This document shows, piece by piece, positions 34,294 through 47,100 of a DNA stretch of 61,535 nucleotides. The position numbers were made by a program, and so were the translations under genes. A model generated the notes under the pieces. That model searched no databases. It had not been told where the DNA came from and worked only from the letters and a program-made list of their open reading frames with translations. Within the stretch, counting starts at the first letter, position 1; each line of letters starts with the position of its first letter. The stretch comes from Hymenoscyphus infarciens (lineage: Eukaryota; Ascomycota; Leotiomycetes; Helotiales; Helotiaceae): the NCBI GenBank assembly GCA_001414345.1, contig LLCB01000331.1, positions 1 through 61,535 on the forward strand. Reading direction: 5' to 3'.

Positions 34294-36439
34294 ATACTTA
34301 TAGACGTTAGTGGTTATATATAACTTTATATAACCTACGGCCTAAATAATCGACTCTTAAATAAGCGGAAATATAAGAGCTACGATCATCGTTCTATATC
34401 TAACCGGATAAAGTAATCTTCTTCTAACAATTGAATTAGAATAATTGGCTGACACTTATCCTAAGCCTTCACAAACCGTAATAGTTTTGATTCTAGTAAC
34501 TATGAGAGAGACTCTTATTTCAAATAGGCATTTCTAGGCCATGGTGACTAATATTCATCAGTCGCTCATGATAACGACTTTGCTACCTCTAAGCCCGGAG
34601 TCAAAGTTATTTGAGTTGATTTTATCTTCTATTTAAATAACTGGACTCTCATTTTCCCCCTCGGTTTTTCTTTCTTTCAGCCGGCCGCCAACATAGACCA
34701 TGCTCTTGGTCAAAACTAAGACAACATGTGAAGACGCCGTCAAGTATACTCTCACTGTCTATTTTAACAGAGCAGCCAAGTCTCTAAGCCAACGAGAATT
34801 GCTCTCCTTTAAGTAGTGAGCATCCGCTTATATCACGTGACCCGTCTCGTTTTCTGAAACTTCGAAACTCCAGGTGACCAAAAGGGAGAACGTACAAGTT
34901 AGGAAAGGAGATTGAATAGTGGGAACACGATGGCCTTATACATCCATCTCGCGAGAAAGATTGAAATTCCCAATCCTTCCCGTGAAATCTCTATTTTTAA
35001 TTTCCACTACTAACAACCCTGTCTGGAGGTGTGCCTCAGCCACAAAATCCCAAGCCCAAATTTTGGATTTAGAGATTTGAGCCTCAACCACTGCAACATT
35101 ATCCGCATTTCGTACGGATTGGCCAATGGCTTCTTCAACATCGAGACAGTCATCTTCGTTTCCAGGCCGCTGAAAGCCATCTGACGATGCGAATTGTGCG
35201 TTTGGTTCCTTCGTTTGCGGGATGGACTGGTATTCTTCAATACGGACCTGTGGACACTGGACTACCGACTCCCGAGATGATTTGCTTCCCTTGCTTTTGG
35301 GCGCCGAGTGGGTAATCTTATCCTGGCTCATGAACATACGAAGGCAACAGGTTACTGCACTTGGCTGCTAGCTCCCACCCTCCAGGATTCAAAAGTTACA
35401 TCCTGTTGCACCAGGAATTTGAATTTTTGTTTGCATCGCCACTTTCACCGCAAGATCAACGAAGTAGCAAACATCTGGTGTTGTATGTTGTCAGCCGCAG
35501 TCCTACAACTCGGCTGTGGAACTTTTGGCGAAATCCAGCCTTCTGCGCTGGCATCTTGGAGAATCATATGCCTTCAATCTTACGATCCACACGGCCCTCT
35601 TCGTGGGCTCTTCACGCTGTGCCTCTGAAGCTACCGTCCCGTCTGCTAAGTTGGGAAATCTTCTCATCAAACGGTTCGCCGCAGCCTTATGAAGTAAACA
35701 TGTTCATCCTGTGTAACTTCCAACAAGTGTTGGTGTTGCTGTTGGGAAGTTTCCGTGTTACTCCCTCCGCACACGATCTTTGCTCAATCGAGGTGCAAAA
35801 GAAGGAAAATAGAACAAATTTCCACCATTCGTGGATATTTCTATTCTGAAAGAAATAATTCCTTTTGTTCTATTTTCCTTCACAATGAAAGCGGTGTCGA
35901 TTTCCCGGTAATGCTGGCGGTGGCTGAGACTTGAGGAATGAAAGAAGAAGCCCCCACTAAACCTCATCTTACCAACAAAACGCTCCTCGCCTCTTTCTCG
36001 CGCACCGTTACCTCCCCATCATTATTGTTTGCTAGGAGTACATGCTTGCAAATCTGACATGGTCATCTCATTGGCAAGCATCCATACGAATTCCTGCTGT
36101 ACTTAGGTTCTGGGATATCCCCATCGCTGCGACCTGCTTCTTCTTTAGTTTTACTTGTTGGCTTGTTGACTTTTTTCCTCTCGCTCTTATCAAGTACAGA
36201 TATCAATTTCTGTGAACGGAGTGACTTTACTCAACCCTAGCATATCAGCTACACAGAAGGATATACACGTCAACAGGGTCATTGTCTTTCATTGTTTGGA
36301 AATACACTCATTCGCCTTTCAGAGTTTTCAAAGTCCCCCTCTTCCGTCGAAGCAATTCAATTCATCGAACTATACTTGGAGATCCAGGTTTATACATTAC
36401 CGAACGTCCTTCGACCTACTTTTCAAACCATAAAACACA
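34294..36439. other. Intergenic region upstream of the cysteine-repeat membrane protein
   Basis: The first 150 bp are AT-rich relic sequence. Frames of 133 codons (34936-35337, minus) and 162 codons (35361-35849, plus) overlap slightly and are not recognised; neither has supporting motifs. Inverted words AAAATAGAACAAA and TTTGTTCTATTTTCC near 35805-35880 form a local palindrome. The 3' third is the likely promoter and leader of the downstream gene. Confidence 0.4.
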
Positions 36440-37553
36440 ATGGCGAAGCCAACAGACAAGGGAACCTGTCCAGCTGATGCACTTTGGTGAGTCCTCGTGG
36501 GGATTGTTCCAGTCAACAGTATTCTAATAAAATCATAGGTATGAATGTTTAGCAACAATGCCATCCTTTCAGGGATGTTGCGCTTCAAATCCATGTGCTC
36601 AAGGTAGCTGTCCGACCAAAGATCTACGACCTGCTGGTATACCTTCAGCTGGTGTAGTAGCAACGAACGAACCCAACGTACAATGTCCATCAACCTCACT
36701 GTGGTACACTTGCTCAGCGATGACTCCAAGTTTTCAAGGATGTTGTAAATCAAACCCATGTCAGCAAAACGGATGTCCGGCCCAAGATCTTGAAGCCGCA
36801 CAATTCAAAGTCATTCCTGGAACAAGTTCAACATTACAATCTTCAACACAATCTTCAACTGCAACCTCAACACCGACACATACCAGCACTTCAGCTGCGG
36901 TGCAACCTAATATTACTGCCGAGCATTCGAATAATACCCCGATCATTGCTGGTGTAGTGGTGGGAGGAGTGGTCCTCATAGCTCTTATCGTATGCGGATT
37001 CCTATTCCTCAAATCTCGGAGGAAGAAGGAGAAGAACGCAAAGGGAGATCCTTCAGCTGTTGCAATGATGGCAGCACACCCCAACTCACCCGGCATGCAA
37101 AAATCTACGCCAACAGACGGCACCCGAAGTGCAGAAAATGGTACGCTTTTCCCTCAAATTTCAATCCCAAGTTATTCTGATACTAACCACCATACAGAAG
37201 GATACTACTCAGCCTCCCAAGGAACCCCTCGACCCGACCACGACCCATCAAAATCCTTCCAACACACAAGAGATGGACATCTCTCCGGTCCACCACCCTA
37301 CGCCTCCCCTCAACCGTCTCCAAGCCAACCAGTCTTCTCACCCCAAATATCCTTAATGTCTGGCCACCCATCACCAATTGGCGGACAGGCATGGGGTAGT
37401 AATCAGTCACATCACCAGGTTCACGAGATGGTAGATTCAGGTTCGACGAATATTCCACAGCAGTTGGATAGTACGGAGATGCCTGCTAGTGCGAGGTCGC
37501 AGGAGTTTGCTGTCGAGTTACCTGGGGTGGCGGTGACCAAATCTAAGTCGTAG
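36440..37553 (+). CDS. Single-pass membrane protein with two six-cysteine repeats
   Basis: Exons 36440-36486 and 36539-37553 are joined by GTGAGT and CATAG. The stretch 37141-37197 (57 nt, in frame, open) has a GTACGC donor, TACTAAC branch and ACAG acceptor and is probably a third intron, leaving 334 residues rather than 353. Two repeats of six cysteines each (about residues 10-40 and 65-95) share LWY-x-C, TPSFQGCC or MPSFQGCC, SNPC and GC. A Ser/Thr-rich stalk (about 111-142) is followed by a transmembrane helix (about 151-173) and a KSRRKKEK stop-transfer. The tail is Pro/Ser-rich. No cleavable signal peptide is visible, so the cysteine part probably reaches the outside as a type III protein. 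It resembles fungal surface proteins of unknown role. Confidence 0.8.
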
Positions 37554-37731
37554 AACTATTCAAAGGAGAATTGAGAAAAGGGGGGATGGGTGGGAAAATT
37601 TGTTTATAGGGCTTCGCCGATAATCGGGATATGAGGGTTGCATTTTGCATGGGGTCTAGATTCTTGTAATATAGTTTTGAGAGTGTTGAAATTCTTGGGT
37701 GACGTGAGAGGAAGTAAAATAAAGACACTTC

Positions 37732-38170
37732 CAACAGGGGGTGCAGTTACTCCGTGCGCACCCTCCGAATTTAGGCGAAAACACACCAAAAGTCACTCTC
37801 TTAGTAGCTTTATAACTTAGCAAATATATCGTATATAATATTACGAAAACGACTATATATATAGAGCTCTATAAGAAGAACACATTTCTAACTAGCTACT
37901 AAGTAAAAGCTTTTAAGCTACGTATATAATTTTAAAGACTGATATTTTACTAATAAATCTACTAAGAGATTTATATAACCTATACTAGACACTACTCTAA
38001 TATAAAAAAAAGATAAGAAACTTGGAGTATCTAGTTATTTATTACTCTATACTTAGTTTTATATGAATTTAATAAAGCGTTGCTCTATTATTAGTAGAAG
38101 AAGTTGAGACTTTTGGTGTGTTTTTAGATGATTCTAGACGGTGCGCACGGAGTAACTGCACCCCCTGTTG
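37732..38170. mobile_element. MITE with about 63-bp inverted repeats
   Basis: The ends begin CAACAGGGGGTGCAGTTACT and continue CCGTGCGCACC, perfect in both arms for 31 bp; similarity then resumes through AAACACACCAAAAGTC. CTTC flanks both sides (37728-37731 and 38171-38174). The interior of about 310 bp is AT-rich and non-coding. It shares the terminal core CAGGGGGTGCAG with the element at 26595-26796. It lies about 180 bp beyond the stop of the membrane-protein gene. Confidence 0.8.
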
Positions 38171-38720
38171 CTTCTATTACTTATTTTCCCTTCATGAAAT
38201 ATCTACCCAGGTGCTCAACAAGGCCTTGGCGCCCTGTTCTATAAAGCAAAGAAATCAACTCATTGATGTAACTTTGGTACACTGTTCGACTCTCTTGAGT
38301 ATTCTAAACTTACTAGAATGCTTTTGTTAGATAAAGGTTGTTTGGATAAGTACCGCAAACTCTTTACCTTGGAAAATGCTTACAACTTTATGCACTTAGC
38401 TTAATTAACTCAACATCCTCAAACAATGCAATTCAATGTTTAAAGTTACACTTGGTGAATAAAGCATACCAGTTCCATGGGCTTCACATGTTGCTAAGCA
38501 ACTTTATGAGGTTTTATTTCGTGTGCGTTGACGGGAGAGGATTGAGGGTCTTTACAACGCGGAGTTCTTCGTTGCATATCAGGCTAGAATATCAAGGAGT
38601 TAACAGAACAGAATTAAAAATTGATATTAACGCGATTGCTTTCTCCTCTAAACCCCTTATCAGCCCCTCTCTCCATTACAACTTCAACACACGCCAACAT
38701 CTCATTGCGCATTAATTCAT
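38171..38720. other. Short intergenic region
   Basis: It lies between the MITE and the 3' end of the transporter gene. An 87-codon frame (38452-38715) is unrecognised. No structure is seen. Confidence 0.35.
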
Positions 38721-40215
38721 TCAAACATGAACAGCAACGCCCGTCCCAACCAAACCCTCTCTCCTCGCCTCTTTGACAGCCTTTGCCTTTGCCGTCCCCA
38801 GTCCAGCAACCCCCTCCTCCTGATTAGCACCCAACCAAGGCTTCTTACTGTCCCCCAAAACACTGCCCGCTAAAAAGTAGCAAATCAACCCCAGAATGAT
38901 CATAACAAAAGCAATTGGATAAAGATAGTAAATCGTATATCCGAAGACCTTGATGCCAATAATGACACCCCAGAAATTCCCAGTAAGAAGAGAAATATCG
39001 AAAAAAGCAGCAGAAGACATCCGGAACATAAGGGGAGCGAGAGAATAGAAGAGGCAGAGGATAAGTGTATACCCAACAATATACCCCGCAACCTCACTGT
39101 CCCAAGTCGCAGTCTGGAAAGACGATCGATCGAAGATGGCTGCTGTGATACCATTGATGATGACACCGAAAAGACCCAACATTCCTAGGACTTCATATGC
39201 TGGTCGTTTCGAGACGAACCATTCTTCGAAGACGTTGGAGATTCCGTAGAATGTTGCGCCTACGAGGGCGAATAGGTCTCCTTTGACTTGTGTGGGTGTT
39301 GCGGAGCCGGTACCGCCTGTTTTGGAGTCGGAGCCGATGAGGAGACCCATTCCACCGCAGCAGATCAATATTCCGAGGATTTGGAAAGGCTTGTAGCGGA
39401 CTCGGAGGAGGGTGAAGGATATGAGGACTACGCAAATAATCGACCAGAAGTTGATTAATTGGGCAGAGAGGAGGTTGGTCTGTTTTATGTTAGTGGTTAA
39501 GTACGAAATATGGAAGAGAGGACGAACATATCGGTATGCTAGAACGGTAAAGTAGTTTCCTTCCACATCCAAGAAACTTAGGATCGCATACTTCCAGCCA
39601 TCTACCAAGAAGAGCTTGAAGTATTTCTTAGGTCCGTAATTGAACAATGTGTACGTGGAATAGATTATTGCGAGGAGGACGTAGTTGAATAGCGTTTGGA
39701 AAGCAGGAATCGATGTGCCTTTGTTAACGAGGAGGGTGGAGAAAGTGTTTGTGCCCGTGATGCAAAGGGCAAGGACTTGCCTATTCAAATGTTAGCCTAA
39801 CTCCCCAAAACAACCATTTCGCACCAAATGAAATAAGAAGTAAAATAACTCACCCAATAAGCAAGACGATCCAGAAATCCCTTGTCAGCAAATACGAATA
39901 CCAATGCTTCTTCTTCCTCTCCAAACTCTCGATCCCGTTCGCCAAAAGCTCCGGGTTGACCTCGTCCTCACTCCCACTTCTCTCCCCCCTCATTTCAACA
40001 CTGTTCCTCCCCACATCATTCGCAACCATCTCATCTACACCCTTATAACTCTCCCCCGTCTGCGCTGTTGTCTTCGCCATCTTGTCGCGATCTTCTTCCT
40101 CAATACTTCCTGGGTGGGCTTCGGATTCGGAGTCGGAATTATGTACAAGAAGAGGAGTTTCCTGTTCTGAAGCCGTGGTGACTGGATTTTGGTTTTCCGT
40201 CGGGTATATGTGCAA
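38721..40215 (-). CDS. SLC35F1/F2/F6-type solute carrier (DMT superfamily)
   Basis: Exons 39854-40215, 39528-39780 and 38721-39479 give 457 residues. Intron 1 (73 nt) has GTGAGT and GGCTAAC. Intron 2 (48 nt, 39480-39527) is in frame and open, but has GTTCGT, ACTAAC and ACAG, and its removal restores the family sequence LAYRYTNLLSAQLIN. The hydrophilic N-terminal 110 residues are followed by about ten hydrophobic helices, with landmarks DVEGNYFTVLAYRYTN, GGMGLLIGSDS, and LVGATFYGISNVFEEWFV near the middle. Family knowledge: SLC35F proteins are nucleotide-sugar-transporter-like carriers of the endomembrane or plasma membrane, most with unknown cargo. The substrate cannot be told here. It is convergent with the membrane-protein gene. 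Confidence 0.9.
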
Positions 40216-41296
40216 AAAAGAGTAAAGGAAAAATCAAGATTTAAGAATTGTTGGTTTGCGATTGCGATGCGATTTTCGATTTCGTATCGAGTCGTGAAGT
40301 CTTTCTCTCCCCTCTCTTATGCAGTAAGCGCAAAGACTTCAAGTCGCTTACTGGTGTTATTATGAGTTTCTCGAAATGCGCATCGATATCTCACGATATC
40401 AATCAACAAAATGCGCAAAAATTCAGTCGCAACGAAGAAGTTGTGGTGTTGTTGGGAGGCGCTTTCTTATGAAGATTCGTCCTGGGGACCCATGAGCGGG
40501 GCAGCAGAAAAAAAAGCAAGTGAGGATAACCAGGATGTTTACAGAAATTACGGAGCAATGATGCGTTGTGGTTGGGCAAAAGGAACATGGGACAGAAAAT
40601 GAACCTGGTTGAAATGGTGGGGGTATGCCCTACTACGGATTAGCGCATCCTTAGTCCAGCGGGCAGCGCCGACGGTGGGAAGTCTAGATGTAAGATGAGG
40701 GTGGGAGTGGTGGTGTTTTGAAAAGAAAGGCGAAAAATAGATATCATGTGCGGGGTAGTTGTCATGAAGTTTGAAAACCCCCATTGACAAGTTTCTCTTG
40801 ATAGAATAAAAGAAGCAGAAAACACGAAAGTTCCAACTGGAAAGGTCTGCTGGGATACTATCGGCAAATAAGAAAGGTGGTCAGAATAATTAAAGTAAGC
40901 GCTATTACCGCCATAAGCGAGCTTATTCTATATCGACTTTCTTATATAAGATATTTCAAGAATAAGAGTTTTATATAGATAAACACTAGCTTTATATAAA
41001 CTAGGACTTTACTAAAGAGATAATCTTAACTTTGTTTAATAAATCTAATTATTCTAAGCTTTTTTAAAGAATTAGATTAGACTAGTATTATATATAGAAG
41101 TATCTACTATCTATTTTTAGGATCTTAGAAGATTAAGTAGTTCACTTTATTATATTAGAATATCTCGAATAATAAAAACTATTTAGATTTTTATATAAGA
41201 CTTTTTAGTTTACTAAAGTAATCTAACTATTCTTAAGTTAATTTAGTATAAATATAAACTACTTATATATTAACTTAGTACTCTAAGTAGTCTAAT
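40216..41296. other. Upstream region of the SLC35F gene, passing into AT-rich repeats
   Basis: Positions 40216-40890 have normal composition and presumably hold the promoter. From about 40890 the sequence becomes TpA-rich relic DNA without frames. No recognisable element end is seen at the border. Confidence 0.4.
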
Positions 41297-44184
41297 TTAA
41301 TAGTACGAAATATATACGACTATATATATTTAGTAGAATAAAGTATATAGATACTAGACTCTAATTTAGAAGAAAAGACTAAATTAGTCTTCTATTATTC
41401 TAAATAGAAGTATTTATATATAAGAGATTAGATAGTATAAAAGTCTAATAATGAAAATAACCAAAGCTTTTCTAATATAGATAATTATAAATAGTAAAAG
41501 CTAAAAGCTAAATATATAACTTTAAACTTTAATATCTTTTATATATAAATATTAGATATTAATATCTTTAGTATATAAGTATTAATAATTTATACTTAGT
41601 ATATAAGTATTAGTAATTTTATAAATATTAGTAATTTAAGATAGCTAGCTATTATATTCTTCTCTTTTAAAAAAGACTTATTTTAAGTCTTTAGTTAGTA
41701 GTTAGTATAATTATTAGTATAACTTATAGTTATAAAAGCGATATAAAAAGAGTTATATATTCGTTCGTATATACCGAGTAAAGCTAGCTATAATACCTAC
41801 TTAAATAGTTCTTAAGTAAGAAGGTCACGTGTTCCCACGTATACTATCCTAAGCAGTTACTTACTCTTAAGTATACTAATACTAGTATCTCTCTAAAAAG
41901 GTCGAAGTTACTTAAAATTATTAAAATCTTATATCTAATCTAACTAATTAGAGCTCTCTATTTCTTATTCTTAGCTAATAAAAAGGCCTTATTTTAATCC
42001 TCTATTATCTCTTATTCTATTCTATCTATTCTATAAGATTAATATCTAGCTTTTTTATATCGATTAACTTTTATAAAGTATTATAGTAACTCTTTTTAGT
42101 TATAGTATCTATAAGATTACTCTTATTATTAATCTATTTAATCTTATTAATCTCTCTTAACTTATATACCTCTTATAAGTATATAATATTAATTAATAGT
42201 CGCTTCTCTTTAGTTATACCTAATTTAGCTATATATTTATAAATAGACTTTAAATTAATATATACTATAAGTAGTATCTTAAATCCTAAGATCCTTTTAA
42301 AAGTTACTTTAATTAAAGCTATAGTATTAAATCTAAAGCTTATTATATATAATTCTAATACTAAAACGCTATAAGTAACTCTCTTATACTTAGTAGAAGA
42401 CTAATATAAGATATTAGTATTATTATTCTTATTTATAAGAGTAATAATATAACTGATTTATAATAATAAGTTCTTATTATTAGTAAAGAATCTATTAGTA
42501 AAAGTATATAACTTTAAAGAAGATTTATCTAATTTAACAAATTTAAGCTCTCTTATAGTATTATCGATTTACTATTAAATTCGCTTATTAAGAAGTAAAA
42601 TATTCTTATCTTAAAGCTTAATAGTTTAAATAGTATATAATAAGTTAAAAGCAGCCTTAGGTTAAGAAACCGTAGCTAAGTATACCTCTTAGATATATTA
42701 TATAATATATTAATCTTTAATATCTACTATATATAATATCTCTTTTAAATTAGATATCTTAGTTAGAGCTTTTTATATTAAATTCAAGTGTTTTATATAA
42801 TCCTAAGTAAGAGATATAAAGCTATTAAGATACTTAGTAATTAGCTTTCTATTAAATTTAATTAGATAGTTAATAGTAAGCTCTTCTCTCTTCTTAGATA
42901 TAAACTTAGTCTTATTAATAATAAGCTTGTCTTTATTAGTAAAAGCGTTATTAATAAGTATAAGAGTATTATTAGTTTAAAAGCCTACTATACTAAAAGA
43001 GGTATTTAATCTTACTTACTTATTATATTAGTATAATTTAGTATATAAAAAACAAGAGTTAAAGATTAACTATTCTATTATATATCTTATAATATAGTGT
43101 TTATAGTATATTATAAACGAATAATTACTAGCTTCTAGAATACTATATAATAGCTTAATTATTTTAAAGAATATATCCTTCTATTAGAGATAACTTTTAA
43201 AAGAGTATATAAAGAATTTATAATTTAAGTTAGTTAATAATTATATATATACTTATATAATATCTTAAATAAATACTCGTAAACCTAGAAGTATTATAAT
43301 AAGTATAAGGATTATTCTCTAGCTTACTCTCTAGATAGTAAGCGCTTAGGTTAGTACTAGCAACTTTCTAGTATTATTATATACTTAGAGTACTAATCTT
43401 AACTTCGTAAAAGTAAGTATTATACTCTTAAATTTAATCTTATCTATAAACTATAATCTAAATATTCTAGTATTAAGAGATAACTCCTTCTAAGTAATAA
43501 GCTTAAAAATACTTTAATTAGTTAATCTATTAATCTTCTTTTATTATAATTTAATATATATTATACTATTATTAGCTATAAAGACTTTAATATTATAAGG
43601 TTTACTTAAATTAGTAAGAAAAGTCTTAATATTCTTAAGAGTAATATAGTTAATATCGTTAATAAAAGTGTTTAGCTATTAGAATAACACTTTATAAAAC
43701 CTATTTAAAAGTCTTAGATACTTTTAGAGCCGTCTACGTCTACGCTTCTAAAGAGGTTCTAGTATAGATTCTAGAACATTAGTGTTTTAGTAGATTTATA
43801 ACTAATAAAGTTAGTATTAGAGAGAAGGTAAATATTATTTAATATCTTATTTACTCTACTCTACTTCTTATCTATACTATTACTTAAAAGTTCCTTCTTT
43901 TTTATAAGATTATAATATCGTTTTAGATAATACTATACTAGAAACTTCCTTAGTCGCTAGCACTATTCTAAAAGTTTTAAAAGTTTTAATAAAGTATAGC
44001 TTTATAACCGTAGATTAAAACTTTATAAGACTACTTAGTAATAATATAATATAGTTCTTATTTTTAATTTCTTAAAGAATAAAAGGTTCTATCTAAGACT
44101 TTATATACTCTCTTTATACTAAAACGTCTAAATTTAAAAGTAAGTCTTTAACTTAGTTAATTAGCTTATTTTATATATTAAGAG
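41297..44184. mobile_element. Degraded LTR element fragment
   Basis: An LTR-like segment (about 41297-41655) resembles the left LTR at 29542 (AATAGTACGAAATATATACG, then TACTAG-type words) and is followed by CTTATTTTAAGTCTTTAGTTAG, as in the other copies. The following 2.5 kb is AT-rich and does not match the interior at 30007-33825 in its 3' part. No partner LTR with the expected tract precedes 44185, so this copy is incomplete or nested. Confidence 0.5.
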
Positions 44185-47100
44185 TATAATAGTACGAAAT
44201 ATATATTACTATAGAAGAGGTATATAAGAGTATATTTAGTAGAATAATATATATAAATACTAGGCTCTAATATAGAAGAAAAGGAAAAACTATCTCTCTT
44301 CTATACCGAGTATAAATATCTATATATAAGATTAGAAACTACTAAGTTCTAAGAATAATAATAACTAAGCTCTTTCTAATATAGCTAATATTAAACAATA
44401 AGAGCCTTAAAGCTAAATATATAATATTTAAACCTTAATCTCTTTAGTACCTTCTATTATATAAGTATTAGGTTTATTATAATCTTAGCTCTAAGATATT
44501 AGAGATATTAGTAGTTTTACGAATACTAGTAATTTAAGATAGCGTACTATTATATCTCTTCTTCTTAAAAAGACTTATTCTAAGTCTTTAGTTATTAGTT
44601 AATATAGTATTAGGTTAACTAGAGTATTATTTATCTATTTATTATAAAGAATATAACTTATCTACTATTATAGTATCTAGTAGTTAGTATAGAGTTAGTA
44701 GCTAGTAGTATTATTATTTAAGAGATAATCGCTCTTTATTTACTACTATATACTATATAATAATAGATACGAATAGAAGAGAGACTAATTATTAGCTATT
44801 AGGTAGAAAATAGTATACTACTATAGAGTTATCGTATTCTTACTATTATTATATATTATAATAGTAATTATTAAGTAATAAATAATAATCGTAAGTTAAT
44901 AGCTATTATTATAAGTAGTAAATTAGTAGGCGACTTTTCTCTAATTCTAACTTCTCTTCTTCTTTTCTTTTTATCTAAATAATATATAAAGTAAGAATAT
45001 CTTTTAATTAGATATACTATACTAACTTATCTCTAAATTATATATATATTATATATATATATATATATATAAAAGTATGTCTTTCTTCTCTTAATTAGAC
45101 CTAATTTAAGACTAATCTAATATAGTAAAATACCTCTTCTATGTTCTCTTAGTACGCTTCTAGCTACTTACCGAGTCTACTATATTTAGTATCTTTATAT
45201 AAAATCTTAGAATAGAGATTACGTTTACGCTTTTAAGAAGGCTAAGTTAAAGAAGTATAAGTACTATATAGAGTAGAATACTATAAATATTCTAGTAAGT
45301 TTAATTCTAAATATATTCTAAATCTATTCTAACTTAGAATAGTTACTATAGTTTATAGAGAAGGAGTTTAATAAGCTTAAGCTTAAGAAGGAGAAGAAGG
45401 AGATTAAGAAAGCTACTAAGGCCTTAGTTAAAGTATTAGTCGTTACTAGTATAAAAGTACTAAAGAATAGTTTAGAGATATAGTTTACTCTTTTAAAGAA
45501 GACTTAAGCGCTTTATACTAAGGTTACTATAAGTACCTCTTACTAATTAGAAGAGTTTTAGTTACTAATATTCAATAGTCCTTATATAGTACTATAGAGA
45601 GTAAGATCTCTATTTAAACCTAGGTTTAGGTTCTTTTCAAGACCTATCTAAAGAGTTTATAAGCGTCTAATAATAGTCGGCGTTTATATAAAGTCGATTA
45701 CGTACTAATAATCTCTATTACTTATACGTAGGTAAAGTGCCGTTATCTAAAGGTTTAATTTTCTAGGAAACGCTATTCTATAACCAACGCTAGCATAGGT
45801 ACTATGCTAGCGTATAAAATTAGCGAAATTTTAACATATTCACTCTTACTAGAAAATAATCGCTACTACTTTTCTAAAAAGGACTAGTTCTACCTAAAAA
45901 AGTGAATTTATACTAAGAGGCTATAGATATATAAAATCGGTTAAAAAGAGTAAATAAAGCTCGTAATAATAATAAAGCTTATAATAATAATAAAGCTCGT
46001 AATAATAACAAATTAATAAACTATATACGATTGAATAAAGCGTCTAAAAAGTTGATTCAAAAGCTTAAATCTAAGGACTTTTCTTAATCGTATACTATTT
46101 ACCTAATCGAGCTAGCGCTTTCTCTTTACGCCGCTCTTTCCTAGTATACTCTCTTACTACTTTTCGTAAAAGGTTATACTAAAGTCTCTAGTAATCTGCT
46201 TATTAACTTCCGCTTATACCTCTATCTAAAAAGGTGCTAGTATTCGATTTAACTACGTTCTATCGACTAGTATACTATAATTTATATTATTAGAAGTGAA
46301 GGCGTTAACTTAAGAGATTATATCGATATCGAAGTATCGGTATTAGATCGAGCGCTTATAAATAGGCGTATCTAGCTACTAATTTATAGGCGATCTACTA
46401 TTTACGTTAAATAGGCAAAAGGCTTAAATTTATTCACTTTATTATATAAATCGTACTTTATCTTAACAAGTGAGTATAAGAGAGTGTCTCTTCTACTAGA
46501 GAGTTTAAGAGGCTAGTTCTCTAGTGAAAAGACAAGTGTCTTATACTATTACTATTAGAATATGTCTAGAAGTTAGACGATACTCTAAGAAGGTAAAACT
46601 AAGATTATTTCTACTTTTTAGAGAAGTCGATATTTTTATTAGTTTTTACGAGTATTAGACACTTTTAAGTAACTATTTAAGTTATATCTATAGTTTCTAG
46701 AGTATTAGTAATTAGAAATATAATAATATATATATACGATATAAAAGGGTTTTGAAATACTTCTAGAGTAAATAGGAGAATAAGAGAGTGAATTACGTAG
46801 TATTATACTTAGTAGACTAGAGACCTCTACTAGCGTTAGCTATAGAATAGCGTAACTTAATTTTCTCTATAATCTTACTTTTAGTAGATTATAAAGCTTT
46901 TAAGATACTTTCAGATTATAAGCGAAGAGTGAATTATTATAAGAGGAGAATATTAGAGGTAAAGTTATATTTCTAATAAGAGTTTAGTATAATAGAAGAG
47001 TATAAAGAAGGAGTTCGTATTAGTTAGAGAGGACTTAGACTCTAATTATTACCTAGTAGTTATCTACTAATTTATTATACTAAGTCTACTAATTATATAA

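Noticed and set aside
34936..35337. 133-codon minus-strand frame with a mixed polar sequence
   Set aside because: It is possibly a gene, but no family, partner exon or codon pattern supports it; kept as intergenic.
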